In this document: positions 1-5,878 of the stretch, one piece after another | Layout of the letters: every line of letters begins with the position of its first letter | Position numbering within the stretch: position 1 is the first letter of the stretch | Source of the DNA: Pseudomonadota bacterium | GTDB taxonomy: Bacteria > Pseudomonadota > Alphaproteobacteria > Acetobacterales > Acetobacteraceae | Reading direction: 5' to 3' | NCBI GenBank assembly: GCA_021785335.1 | Contig: JAJYFW010000088.1 | Span: forward strand, 1-7,070 | DNA length: 7,070 bases | Program-made: the position numbers and the translations under genes | The notes under the pieces: generated by a model | Databases searched by the model: none | What the model saw: only the letters and a program-made list of their open reading frames with translations | Told to the model about the DNA's origin: nothing

Positions 1-361
1 TGATGCCAGGCGAGACGCCCTCGCCCTTGAAGTGCACCGCGACCGCGACGCGGATCTTCTCGCCGGAGGCGAGGCGCTGGAAATCCACATGCTCCGGTGC
101 GTCCGTCACCGGGTGGAACTGTACGTCGCGCATCAGCGCGCGGGTTGCCTGGCCGCCCACCGTCACCTCGAAGAGGCGCGAGCGCCAGCCGCCCCGCGTC
201 ACCTCGCGCATGACGTTGCGCGGGTCGAGCGCGATCAGCGTCGTTGTTGCCTTGGCGCCGTAGATGACGCCGGGAATCTGTCCCTGCCTGCGGGTCGCGC
301 GTGCTGCCCCCTTACCTGCACGCTCGCGCGCCGCGGCCTCGATGGTCGTGATAGTGGCCAT
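1..361 (-). CDS. rplY: 50S ribosomal protein bL25 (general stress protein CTC type), 3' end cut by window
   Basis: bL25 binds 5S rRNA in the large ribosomal subunit. The window holds the first 120 residues; the rest lies left of base 1. The protein starts [20 protein letters not shown], followed by [14 protein letters not shown], the conserved 5S-binding start of this family. Around residues 85-115 it reads [19 protein letters not shown] and then [10 protein letters not shown], the junction from the N-terminal beta-barrel to the CTC/TL5 C-terminal domain. The long two-domain form, usually about 200 or more residues in alphaproteobacteria, is therefore expected. The ATG at 361 is supported by a clear Shine-Dalgarno, AGGAG at 368-372, six bases upstream. 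In related genomes pth and ychF often follow rplY; that would be off-window. A 102-base gap separates it from the esterase-like gene on the same strand. Confidence 0.95.
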   Translation of the reverse strand, partial: MATITTIEAAARERAGKGAARATRRQGQIPGVIYGAKATTTLIALDPRNVMREVTRGGWRSRLFEVTVGGQATRALMRDVQFHPVTDAPEHVDFQRLASGEKIRVAVAVHFKGEGVSPGI

Positions 362-383
362 GGTCCGCTCCTGTGATGAGATA

Positions 384-405
384 CCCGGCCTCCAGGGGTG
401 CCGGG
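384..405. other. GC-rich hairpin in the spacer upstream of rplY
   Basis: CCCGGC at 384-389 pairs perfectly with GCCGGG at 400-405 around a 10-base loop. It lies between the stop of the SGNH-hydrolase gene (464) and the Shine-Dalgarno of rplY (368-372), both on the minus strand. It could end the upstream transcript or form a structured rplY leader. There is no T-run on either side, so an intrinsic terminator is not well supported. I saw no convincing -35/-10 pair for rplY in this 102-base gap. Confidence 0.3.
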
Positions 406-463
406 CGCGGCGGGGCTCTAGACCCTCGGCGCCGCGATGGCAAGCGAAGCCGCGGCAGACCTG

Positions 464-1771
464 TCAGGCGACCGCGATGTCGAAGCCGACGCACCAGTTC
501 ACCAGCGGGTATGGCGTGTCGAGCAGGCCGGCCTCCGCGGGGTCGAGGTCGGGGCCGGCGAACCCCACCTCGGCCAGGCGCGCATCGCTGTCATGCAGCC
601 CGCCGCGGCCGCGATGCGCGCGGTCCGCGTAGCGCAGCCGCGCCGGACCTGCGGGCGCGCGACCGAGCCGCAGCACGACGCGGTCGGGCCCCGCGATCGC
701 GACCGCCTCGACCGCCACGCTGCCCGCCTCGTCGATCACGGAAAAGCCCTGGTCGGGCACGGGCTCGCGCCGGGTGCCGAAGAACGGCCGGCCGAAGAGC
801 AGTGGCGGCGCGGGCACATGGAACGAAACCAGGACCTCGCTGCCCTGGCGCACGGCGCCGGTGGGATGCAGCGGGCGCCACGGGCGGCGGTCGACAAACA
901 GGGCCGCGAGGACCTTGCCGAATTGCGCGCCGAGCCAGCGATACCCGTCCGCGCGCAGGTGCCCGCTCGGGCGGTCCGGCAGCGGATAGACCGGGGCGGC
1001 CATGAACACGCCCTGGGTGTTGAGCGCGAAGTCGAGCTGCGCCTGCGGCACCGCCATGTCGTCCGAGGCATAGGCGCCGCCGGTCTGGTAGGTGACGAAG
1101 GCGGGCGGCGCCGTCTGGCCAGCGATGCCCTCGGCGACCTCCGTCACGATATCCCGGTGCAGCCTGGCGAGCAGCGCGCCATAGGTCGCGGCGTCGCTTG
1201 CCGCGCCGTCGATGCCCCAGGAATTGTTCTCGCCCTGCAGCAGCAGCACGGCGGGGATGCCGTAGGTCTTGCCCCATGCCTGGGCCGCCGAGCGCGCCGC
1301 GCTGGCGCAAGCGCGCAGGCGGCCGAACAGGTCCGGCTCGGCGCCGCGCGAAAGCTGCTCGAGGCCGCGCCCGCCGACCCCGCAGCTCGAGGCGAGCAGG
1401 AGGCGCAGCCGCGCCGAGGGATCGGCGGCCAGCATCCGCGCACGCAGGGAGCCGAGCGCCTCCTCCAGCACCGTTTCGCCCAGCACCGCGGCACCCGGCG
1501 GCATGGCGGCCATAGCCGGCAGGTCGAGCAGCGTGCCGTCCGGCAACTGCTCGGTCGCGACGAGCTGGCGCAGCACCGGGCCGCCGAGCGGCTCCCAGGC
1601 GGGTGACCATTCCGGTCCGCCGGCGCGCACGGAGCGACCGAGCATCAGCGCATCGTGCCGCGGCCGGCGGGTCAGCGCCGGCACACCTTCCCAACCGGTC
1701 GCCAGGGACTGCCCGTAGGCGAGGATGTGGTTGATGCCGAAGACAGGCCGGGCGAACGGCTCAGCGGGCAT
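464..1771 (-). CDS. SGNH/GDSL-type hydrolase, sialate O-acetylesterase-like (435 aa)
   Basis: This is probably a carbohydrate or acyl-ester hydrolase of the SGNH superfamily. Near the N-terminus (residues 16-25) ILAYGQSLAT carries the block I GQS motif, with Ser22 as the probable nucleophile, in the GQS form typical of sialate O-acetylesterase-like enzymes. Residues 176-185 read LLLQGENNSW, matching the family's QGE block. Residues 265-280 hold DRPSGHLRADGYRWLG, with His271 as the probable catalytic base. From about residue 300 onward there is a beta-rich-looking C-terminal extension of unknown role. No signal peptide is visible, so it is probably cytoplasmic. The ATG at 1771 has GGAG four bases upstream and lies inside the end of the lipoprotein gene (11-base overlap, ATGCCCGCTGA), suggesting translational coupling. 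The frame stays open far upstream, but that stretch is antisense or out-of-frame to better genes. The substrate is unknown. Confidence 0.8.
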   Translation of the reverse strand: MPAEPFARPVFGINHILAYGQSLATGWEGVPALTRRPRHDALMLGRSVRAGGPEWSPAWEPLGGPVLRQLVATEQLPDGTLLDLPAMAAMPPGAAVLGETVLEEALGSLRARMLAADPSARLRLLLASSCGVGGRGLEQLSRGAEPDLFGRLRACASAARSAAQAWGKTYGIPAVLLLQGENNSWGIDGAASDAATYGALLARLHRDIVTEVAEGIAGQTAPPAFVTYQTGGAYASDDMAVPQAQLDFALNTQGVFMAAPVYPLPDRPSGHLRADGYRWLGAQFGKVLAALFVDRRPWRPLHPTGAVRQGSEVLVSFHVPAPPLLFGRPFFGTRREPVPDQGFSVIDEAGSVAVEAVAIAGPDRVVLRLGRAPAGPARLRYADRAHRGRGGLHDSDARLAEVGFAGPDLDPAEAGLLDTPYPLVNWCVGFDIAVA

Positions 1772-2171
1772 AGAGCTCCACCCGCGCCGCCGGCGAGCCG
1801 GGATCGCCGCGCAGGCCGAGGCGGATGCGCTTGGCGTCGATCCCAGTCGCTTCGAGCGCGGTCGCCGCCTGTTCCAGGTTCTGCTCCTGGCGCGCGCGGA
1901 AGGTGGCGCGAGCGGCCTCGGTGCCCACGAGCGGCACCGGGGCGATGAGGTCGAAGCGCAGGGCGGGGTCGCGGAGTTCGGCGTCGTGCGCGGTGACGGC
2001 GAGACGGGCGGGCCAGCCGGGCGCGCCGTCGGAGATCGCGAGCGGGTGGCTCGCCGCCCGTGCCGCGAGGGCGGCGGGCGCCGGCGCGCTGCGATGTGTC
2101 TCGAAGGTGCGCTGGTCGACCAGCGTGCAGCCGGCAAGCAGTAGGGCCGCCAGCAACGTCGCGACGCGCAC
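1761..2171 (-). CDS. Small lipoprotein of unknown function (136 aa)
   Basis: The protein begins MRVATLLAALLLAGC: a short charged start, a hydrophobic stretch and a lipobox LAGC with Cys15 as the lipidation site. It should therefore be processed by signal peptidase II and anchored to a membrane. I do not recognise the mature part as a named family. Its C-terminal half (residues about 70-136, with FDLIAPVPLVG, an alpha-helical stretch, then GIDAKRIRLGLRGDP and a final RVELYAR) weakly resembles the second half of OmpA-like peptidoglycan-binding domains; this is inference only. The start is GTG at 2169-2171, four bases after the aldolase stop, with no strong Shine-Dalgarno, so translation probably depends on coupling from the aldolase. 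Its last 11 bases overlap the SGNH-hydrolase start. Confidence 0.75.
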   Translation of the reverse strand: MRVATLLAALLLAGCTLVDQRTFETHRSAPAPAALAARAASHPLAISDGAPGWPARLAVTAHDAELRDPALRFDLIAPVPLVGTEAARATFRARQEQNLEQAATALEATGIDAKRIRLGLRGDPGSPAARVELYAR

Positions 2172-2175
2172 GGGC

Positions 2176-2934
2176 CTAATGCCGGTAATCCGGCGCCTCG
2201 CGGTCCAGTGTGCGGCGGACGCTCACGAGATGCTGGCGCGCCGCATCGGCCACCTGCCCGCGCATCTGCTGCGCGGTGTGGGCGGCGACGCCCGGCGCCA
2301 CCGGCTTGAGCCGCCGGCCGGTGGAGAGCGCCAGCACCTCCGCCTCGCAGGCACGCTCGAGGTAGTAGAGGTCGTCCCAGGCCTCCGCGATGGAGGGCGC
2401 CGTCACCATCACGCCGTGGTTCTTGAGGAAGACGATGGGCTTGTCGCCCATGGCGCCGGCGATGCGGTCGCCCTCCGCGTTGTCGAGCGCGAGCCCGTTG
2501 TAGTGCTCGTCCACCACGATGCGGCCATAGAACTTCAGCGCGCTCTGGATGGCGAAGGAGAGCGGCGGCCCCTCCAGCATGGCAAGCGCGGTCGCGTGCG
2601 GCATGTGGGTGTGAAAGGCCACGCGGGCATGCGCGTGGCGGCGATGCAGGCGGGCATGGATGTAGAAGGCCGTCGCCTCCACTTGGCCCTCGCCCTCCAC
2701 CACGTTGCCGTCGAAGTCGCAGACCAGCAGGCGCGAGGCCGCCGCCTCGTGAAAGCCATAGCCGAGCGGGTTGACCAGGAAGAGCTCGTCGCTGCCCGGG
2801 ACCATGGCGGAAAAATGGTTGCAGATGCCCTCGTGCATGCCCAGGCGCGCGGCTTGGCGCAGGCAGGCGGCGAGGTCGAGCCGCGCCTCGGCGAGCGCGT
2901 CGCGGTCTATTCCGGAGAGGGCATTGCGGAGCAT
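2176..2934 (-). CDS. Class II aldolase/adducin family protein (252 aa)
   Basis: The family are zinc-dependent aldolases, epimerases or decarboxylases acting on small (often phosphorylated) sugars and hydroxy acids. Visible family features: GMHEGICNHFSAMVPG at residues 32-47, then LFLVNPLGYG; Glu86 in VEATAFYIHARLH as candidate acid/base; FHTH at 107-110 giving zinc ligands His108 and His110; and KNHGVMV at 171-177 giving the third ligand His173. The catalytic set looks intact and the length is usual for the family. The subfamily resembles aldolases annotated only as class II aldolase/adducin, so the substrate is not assigned. ATG at 2934 is the best start: no ATG or GTG precedes it before the divergent gene begins, although its Shine-Dalgarno is weak. 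It is the first gene of the minus-strand cluster and is divergent from the zinc amidohydrolase. Confidence 0.9.
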   Translation of the reverse strand: MLRNALSGIDRDALAEARLDLAACLRQAARLGMHEGICNHFSAMVPGSDELFLVNPLGYGFHEAAASRLLVCDFDGNVVEGEGQVEATAFYIHARLHRRHAHARVAFHTHMPHATALAMLEGPPLSFAIQSALKFYGRIVVDEHYNGLALDNAEGDRIAGAMGDKPIVFLKNHGVMVTAPSIAEAWDDLYYLERACEAEVLALSTGRRLKPVAPGVAAHTAQQMRGQVADAARQHLVSVRRTLDREAPDYRH

Positions 2935-2982
2935 GCGCAAGCGTTGCAGGAACCCAGGCTTGCGACAAGGGGACGGGACAGG
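2935..2982. promoter_or_regulatory. Divergent control region with 7+7 inverted repeat
   Basis: These 48 bases separate two divergent starts, so at least one promoter must overlap the genes. CGCAAGC at 2936-2942 and GCTTGCG at 2958-2964 form a perfect inverted repeat with centres 22 bp apart, about two helical turns, as expected for a dimeric regulator. Further TTGCG-like half-sites lie nearby: TTGCG at 2924-2928 (inverted to CGCAA at 2936-2940) and TTGCA at 2944-2948. AAGGGGA at 2967-2973 is the likely Shine-Dalgarno of the plus-strand gene. I see no convincing sigma70 -35/-10 pair. The operator role is inferred. Confidence 0.4.
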
Positions 2983-4224
2983 ATGCAGACCAACCGGCCG
3001 ATCGACGGCAAGCGGCTCTGGGACAGCCTGATGAACATGGCGGAGATCGGCGCCACACCCAAGGGCGGCGTGCGGCGGCTGGCACTCTCGGCCGTGGACC
3101 GCGAGGGGCGCGCGCGCTTCCGGCAATGGTGCGAGGCGCTCGGACTCAAGGTGCGGGTCGACGCGATGGGCAACATGTTCGCCCGCCGGGACGGTCGCGA
3201 CCCAAACCGCCTGCCGGTGATGTTCGGCAGCCACCTCGACAGCCAGCCCTCCGGCGGCAAGTTCGACGGCGCACTCGGCGTACTCGCCGGACTCGAGGTG
3301 ATGCGCACGCTGAACGACCTCACCCTCGTCACCGAGGCGCCACTGGAACTGGTCAACTGGACCGACGAGGAGGGCAGCCGGTTCGGCCACTCGCTGATGG
3401 GCTCGGGCGTGTGGAGCGGCGTCTACGACGAGGGCGCGGTCAAGGCGCTGCGTGATGTCGAGGGGATTTCGGTCGGCGATGCGCTGCAATCGATCGGTGC
3501 TGCTGGGCCCGAGGCATCCCGGGTGTTTCCCGCCGACGCGTATTTCGAGCTGCACATCGAGCAGGGGCCGATCCTCGAGCGCGAACGCAAGGAGGTCGGC
3601 GTCGTCACCGGCGGGCAGGCGCAGGTCTGGTACGAGGGCGCGATCCTTGGCCGCGATTCCCATGCCGGCACCACGCCGCCCTCGATGCGGCGCGACGCGT
3701 TGGTGGCGATGGCGGAGGTGATCCGCCTCGTCGACCGCACCATGCGCGCGCGCGGCGAGGACGGGCGCGGCACCGTGGGCTTCCTGCAGGTGCTCCCGAA
3801 CTCGACCAACGTGGTGCCGGGCGAGGTGCGCTTCACCGCCGAGTTCCGCCATCCGGACGAGGTGGAGATCGGGCGCATCGCCGGCGCGTTCCCGGCGGAA
3901 GCGGCGGCGCTGGTCGATGCCACCGGCTGCCGGATGGAACTGCGGGAGAAGTTCCGCATCCCGGCGCAGCCCTTCGATCCCGCCTGCGTCGCACTGGTGC
4001 AGGAGGCGGCCGACCGGCTGGGCCTTTCCTCGCGCCGGATCGTCTCGGGCGCGGGACATGACGCGGTCTATGTCGCGCGGCACGTGCCGACGGCCATGAT
4101 CTTCACCCCGTGCAAGGACGGGCTATCGCACAACGAGGAGGAGAGCATCATGCCGGAGGAGGCGCGGGCCGGCTGCCAGGTGCTGTTCGAGGCCGTGGTG
4201 GCGCGCGCCAACCGCGCGGCATAG
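2983..4224 (+). CDS. Zn-dependent M20-family amidohydrolase (N-carbamoyl-L-amino acid hydrolase / allantoate amidohydrolase type, 413 aa)
   Basis: The family hydrolyses carbamoyl or ureido C-N bonds (N-carbamoyl amino acids, allantoate, beta-ureidopropionate) with a dinuclear metal centre in the cytoplasm. The metal-site motifs are all present: GSHLDSQPSGGKFDG at 82-96 (His84, Asp95), NWTDEEGSRF at 125-134 (Glu129/Glu130), ELHIEQGP at 189-196 (His191) and LSHNEEE at 381-387 (His383). The dimerisation/lid domain carries DSHAGTTP at 225-232 and NVVPGEVRFTAEFRHPDE at 276-293. SGAGHDA at 355-361 is another family signature. The length of about 410 residues is typical. ATG at 2983 follows AAGGGGA (2967-2973) at nine bases. 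The same frame is open far upstream, but that part is antisense to the aldolase. The exact substrate is undecided among carbamoylase, allantoate hydrolase and ureidopropionase. Confidence 0.92.
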   Translation: MQTNRPIDGKRLWDSLMNMAEIGATPKGGVRRLALSAVDREGRARFRQWCEALGLKVRVDAMGNMFARRDGRDPNRLPVMFGSHLDSQPSGGKFDGALGVLAGLEVMRTLNDLTLVTEAPLELVNWTDEEGSRFGHSLMGSGVWSGVYDEGAVKALRDVEGISVGDALQSIGAAGPEASRVFPADAYFELHIEQGPILERERKEVGVVTGGQAQVWYEGAILGRDSHAGTTPPSMRRDALVAMAEVIRLVDRTMRARGEDGRGTVGFLQVLPNSTNVVPGEVRFTAEFRHPDEVEIGRIAGAFPAEAAALVDATGCRMELREKFRIPAQPFDPACVALVQEAADRLGLSSRRIVSGAGHDAVYVARHVPTAMIFTPCKDGLSHNEEESIMPEEARAGCQVLFEAVVARANRAA

Positions 4225-4276
4225 GCGGGCTCGATTTTTTGTCATCGAAACGAGTACACGTCGGAGGACCGATCGG
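4225..4276 (+). other. Short spacer between amidohydrolase and methyltransferase
   Basis: The spacer is AT-richer than its surroundings, with six T at 4235-4240 followed by TTGTCA at 4239-4244. No matching -10 box lies 16-18 bases downstream, and no stable hairpin precedes the T run. I therefore call neither a promoter nor a terminator. It contains the methyltransferase Shine-Dalgarno GGAGG at 4263-4267. Confidence 0.35.
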
Positions 4277-4861
4277 ATGATGGACATCGAGGAGGCCGCG
4301 AAACGCATCAGCCCGCAGTTCGAGCACATCGCCGCGGATGGTTTGCTGGCGCTGGAGCAGCTGCAACTCCCCGAGGGCGCCGAGGTGCTCGATGTCGGGA
4401 CCGGCGTGGGGAACTTTGCGGTCTTCCTCGCGCTGCGGGGCTTCGATGTGCTGACCGGCGAACCCGAGACCGACACCTCGCGCTACGCGCGGCAGAACTG
4501 GACAGCGAGGGCGGAGGCCGTCGGCGTCGCCGAGCGGATCCGCTTCCAGCCGTTCAACGCGAGCGCAATGCCGTTCGCGGAGGGGCGCTTCGCCGCCGTG
4601 TTCTTCTTCGGCGTGCTGCACCATGTCGATGAAGACGAGCGGCGGCGAGTCTTCAGCGAGGCGCTGCGCGTGGTGAAGCCGGGCGGCTACGTCGTGTTCT
4701 TCGAGCCGACGGCGGAACTGCTTGACCAGATCAAGGACCGCGACCCCGGGCATCCGCCTGCCGCCAACCCTGACGACTACAGGGGCGATGCCCCGGCCGC
4801 GGCGACGAAACTCCGCGGGCGGCGCATGAACATCTATTTCTACCGCGCCGCCGGCGACTGA
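4277..4861 (+). CDS. Class I SAM-dependent methyltransferase (194 aa)
   Basis: It transfers a methyl group from S-adenosylmethionine to an unidentified acceptor. Motif I is VLDVGTGVGNFAVFLA at residues 37-52. An acidic residue ends the next strand (Glu62 in TGEPE). FNASAMPF at 93-100 matches the adenine-contacting loop of UbiE/Methyltransf_11-type enzymes. FFFGVLHHVDED at 109-120 is motif IV with its following helix, and LRVVKPGGYVVFFEP at 130-144 is the conserved post-motif strand. The C-terminus is short and gives no acceptor clue. Two ATGs occur in a row; the first (4277) has GGAGG at 4263-4267 nine bases upstream and is preferred over 4280 at twelve. It follows the amidohydrolase by 52 bases, so co-transcription is possible. 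Its stop codon lies within a GC hairpin. Confidence 0.9.
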   Translation: MMDIEEAAKRISPQFEHIAADGLLALEQLQLPEGAEVLDVGTGVGNFAVFLALRGFDVLTGEPETDTSRYARQNWTARAEAVGVAERIRFQPFNASAMPFAEGRFAAVFFFGVLHHVDEDERRRVFSEALRVVKPGGYVVFFEPTAELLDQIKDRDPGHPPAANPDDYRGDAPAAATKLRGRRMNIYFYRAAGD

Positions 4862-4879
4862 GCCGGCCGCGCGGCTCAG
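4858..4879. terminator. GC hairpin between convergent genes, candidate bidirectional terminator
   Basis: CTGAGCCG at 4858-4865 pairs perfectly with CGGCTCAG at 4872-4879 around a 6-base loop. The left arm includes the methyltransferase stop TGA (4859-4861). The hairpin lies between the 3' ends of two convergent genes, where a shared terminator is expected. No T-run follows on either strand, so it would be an imperfect or Rho-assisted terminator. The right arm overlaps the first unit of the neighbouring tandem repeat. Confidence 0.5.
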
Positions 4880-4924
4880 GGCGCCATGCAGCTCGGGGCT
4901 CCATGCAGCTCAGGGCTCCATGCG
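4874..4924. repeat. Three tandem 17-bp repeats over the 3' end of the DUF6134-like gene
   Basis: Three adjacent 17-base units are seen: gctcagggcgccatgca (4874-4890), gctcggggctccatgca (4891-4907) and gctcagggctccatgcg (4908-4924). Neighbouring units differ at two to three positions. On the minus strand the third unit encodes the end of the DUF6134-like protein (Arg-Met-Glu-Pro-stop), so units one and two are extra copies of the gene end placed after its stop. The middle copy has CGA where the others have TGA. The unit length is not a multiple of three. Confidence 0.9.
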
Positions 4925-5581
4925 GCGGTAGATGATCAGCGAGCCGTCCGTGGCGATCGCGGTCATGGCGGCCCAGATGCCGGAGGGCTCGTACCAGAGG
5001 CTGAGGGCGCGCGGCTTGCTGCGGCCTGACCACCAGGTCAGCGCGTAGTGGCGTGCCGTGATCATCCGGCCTGCCTGGTCCGGCACCCGGCCGATGCCCT
5101 TGTCCGCCACGGTGGTGAACATCAGCGCGCCGTTCTCGGCGTTGATCATCGGGTGGCGGATTTCCGCCCGGTTCCAGTGCGAGGCTGGCAGGCTGCCGCG
5201 CGGTGCCAGGTAGGGGTGCACGGCACTGCCGCGCACGTCCAGCCGGGTACCGTCGCGCGTGGCGCGGGCGAAGAGCTTGCGGCCGTCGTCGTTGGTGTTG
5301 CTCGCTGCGTGCATGAGTTCGCCGTCGCGCCACTCCTCGGCGCCGCGCAGCGAATAGTTGAACAGGACGAACGGGCCGAACCTGACCTTGATGTCGACCG
5401 CGATGCGCACGTCGAGCAGGTGCCGGTCGCCGACGAAATCGACCGTCTGTGTGCCGATGCGGCTGCCCTTGCGGTGGATGGCGAAGACCAGCCGCCGCCC
5501 GGGCGGGACGGGCAGCGCGGGGGCGGCGGCCACGAGCAGGAGCGGCGCGGACAAGACGGCACGACGGGGTATCGGCGGCAT
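4910..5581 (-). CDS. Secreted DUF6134-like protein of unknown function (223 aa)
   Basis: The protein starts MPPIPRRAVLSAPLLLVAAAPALPV, a signal peptide with a twin-arginine-like RR before the hydrophobic core and probable cleavage near residues 20-25. It should therefore be exported to the periplasm. The mature part has RKGSRIGTQTVDF, a run of alternating hydrophobic residues, then RGAEEWRDGELMHAASNTNDDG and later PASHWN. These match my memory of the DUF6134 family, common in Acetobacteraceae and without known function. No catalytic set is obvious. Two starts compete: GTG at 5587 and ATG at 5581. I prefer the ATG because AGGG at 5587-5590 would serve as its Shine-Dalgarno and overlaps the GTG; choosing GTG would add two residues. 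The gene converges on the methyltransferase, and its 3' end is part of a 17-bp tandem repeat. Confidence 0.75.
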   Translation of the reverse strand: MPPIPRRAVLSAPLLLVAAAPALPVPPGRRLVFAIHRKGSRIGTQTVDFVGDRHLLDVRIAVDIKVRFGPFVLFNYSLRGAEEWRDGELMHAASNTNDDGRKLFARATRDGTRLDVRGSAVHPYLAPRGSLPASHWNRAEIRHPMINAENGALMFTTVADKGIGRVPDQAGRMITARHYALTWWSGRSKPRALSLWYEPSGIWAAMTAIATDGSLIIYRRMEP

Positions 5582-5728
5582 CGTCACCCTATGGTCGTTT
5601 CTTCATGCGTGCATATCCAGGCGCGATGACGCAACACCGCGGGCCGGCACCGGATGCATCGGGCGCCTGACGACCTGCTTACAGGCCGGCAGCTTCACTG
5701 ACGTGACGGCGATGAGGGCGATTTCGGT

Positions 5729-5747
5729 GCCGCGGAGCAACCGCGGC
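5729..5747. other. Perfect 7-bp hairpin
   Basis: GCCGCGG at 5729-5735 and CCGCGGC at 5741-5747 flank the loop AGCAA. No T-run follows on either strand, so it is not a standard terminator. It could be a protein-binding site or a fold near the integrase promoter; nothing in the sequence decides. Confidence 0.35.
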
Positions 5748-5837
5748 CGGATCGGCGGTGGTGGAGCTGAGGGGGATCGCCACTCCAACGACCACAACCC
5801 CATGATCTCCATGGTTTCCAAGGCCTTGACGCTCCAG

Positions 5838-5872
5838 CGTGGGTGGCACATCGTGGGTGGTCACGTGGGTGG
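5838..5872 (+). repeat. Three copies of CGTGGGTGG directly before the integrase start
   Basis: CGTGGGTGG occurs at 5838-5846, 5852-5860 and 5864-5872, with start-to-start distances of 14 and 12 bases. The last copy supplies GGTGG (5868-5872), six bases before the integrase ATG, so it also acts as the ribosome binding site. The repeats could be arm-type integrase sites or operators through which the integrase or an excisionase controls its own expression; this role is inferred. Confidence 0.7.
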
Positions 5873-5878
5873 TACACC

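Larger units (their letters stand above)
5582..5878. other. Gene-free region between DUF6134-like gene and integrase
   Basis: These 297 bases hold no open frame that I can support as a gene, and no tRNA. They contain a hairpin (5729-5747), short palindromes (CCATG/CATGG at 5800-5814, CAAGGCCTTG at 5819-5828) and the CGTGGGTGG triplet just before the integrase. Promoters for two divergent genes should lie here; on the minus strand a TATGCA-like box occurs within about 40 bases of the secreted-protein start, but without a convincing -35. This is also where an attachment site would be expected, but a single end of the element cannot show it. Confidence 0.5.

Noticed and set aside
437..1606. A 389-residue plus-strand frame opposite the SGNH hydrolase.
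   Set aside because: It is composed of low-complexity Arg/Ala/Gly stretches typical of GC-rich shadows, while the minus strand carries clear GQS, QGE and His motifs.
464..3085. An 873-residue minus-strand frame covering the esterase-like gene and running far upstream.
   Set aside because: Only the part from ATG 1771 resembles a protein family. The upstream part is an arginine/proline-rich shadow of the lipoprotein and aldolase genes, and the ATG at 1771 has its own Shine-Dalgarno.
2935..4083. The minus-strand frame of the aldolase continues open antisense to the amidohydrolase for over 1.1 kb.
   Set aside because: Long antisense open frames are common at this GC content. The sequence is histidine/arginine/aspartate-rich without known motifs and mirrors the plus-strand gene's codons.
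1825..4224. A 799-residue plus-strand frame ending with the zinc amidohydrolase.
   Set aside because: The first ~385 residues lie antisense to the lipoprotein and aldolase and lack family features. The real start is at 2983 with a Shine-Dalgarno.
4231..4267. T-run and TTGTCA before the methyltransferase as promoter or terminator.
   Set aside because: There is no -10 box at proper spacing and no stable stem before the T-run.
4148..4753. A 201-residue minus-strand frame opposite the methyltransferase.
   Set aside because: The plus strand carries the full SAM-binding motif set and a good Shine-Dalgarno; the antisense frame has none.
5838..5872. The CGTGGGTGG copies as the start of a CRISPR array.
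   Set aside because: The repeats are only 9 bases with 3-5 base gaps, far too short for repeat-spacer units, and no cas gene is present.
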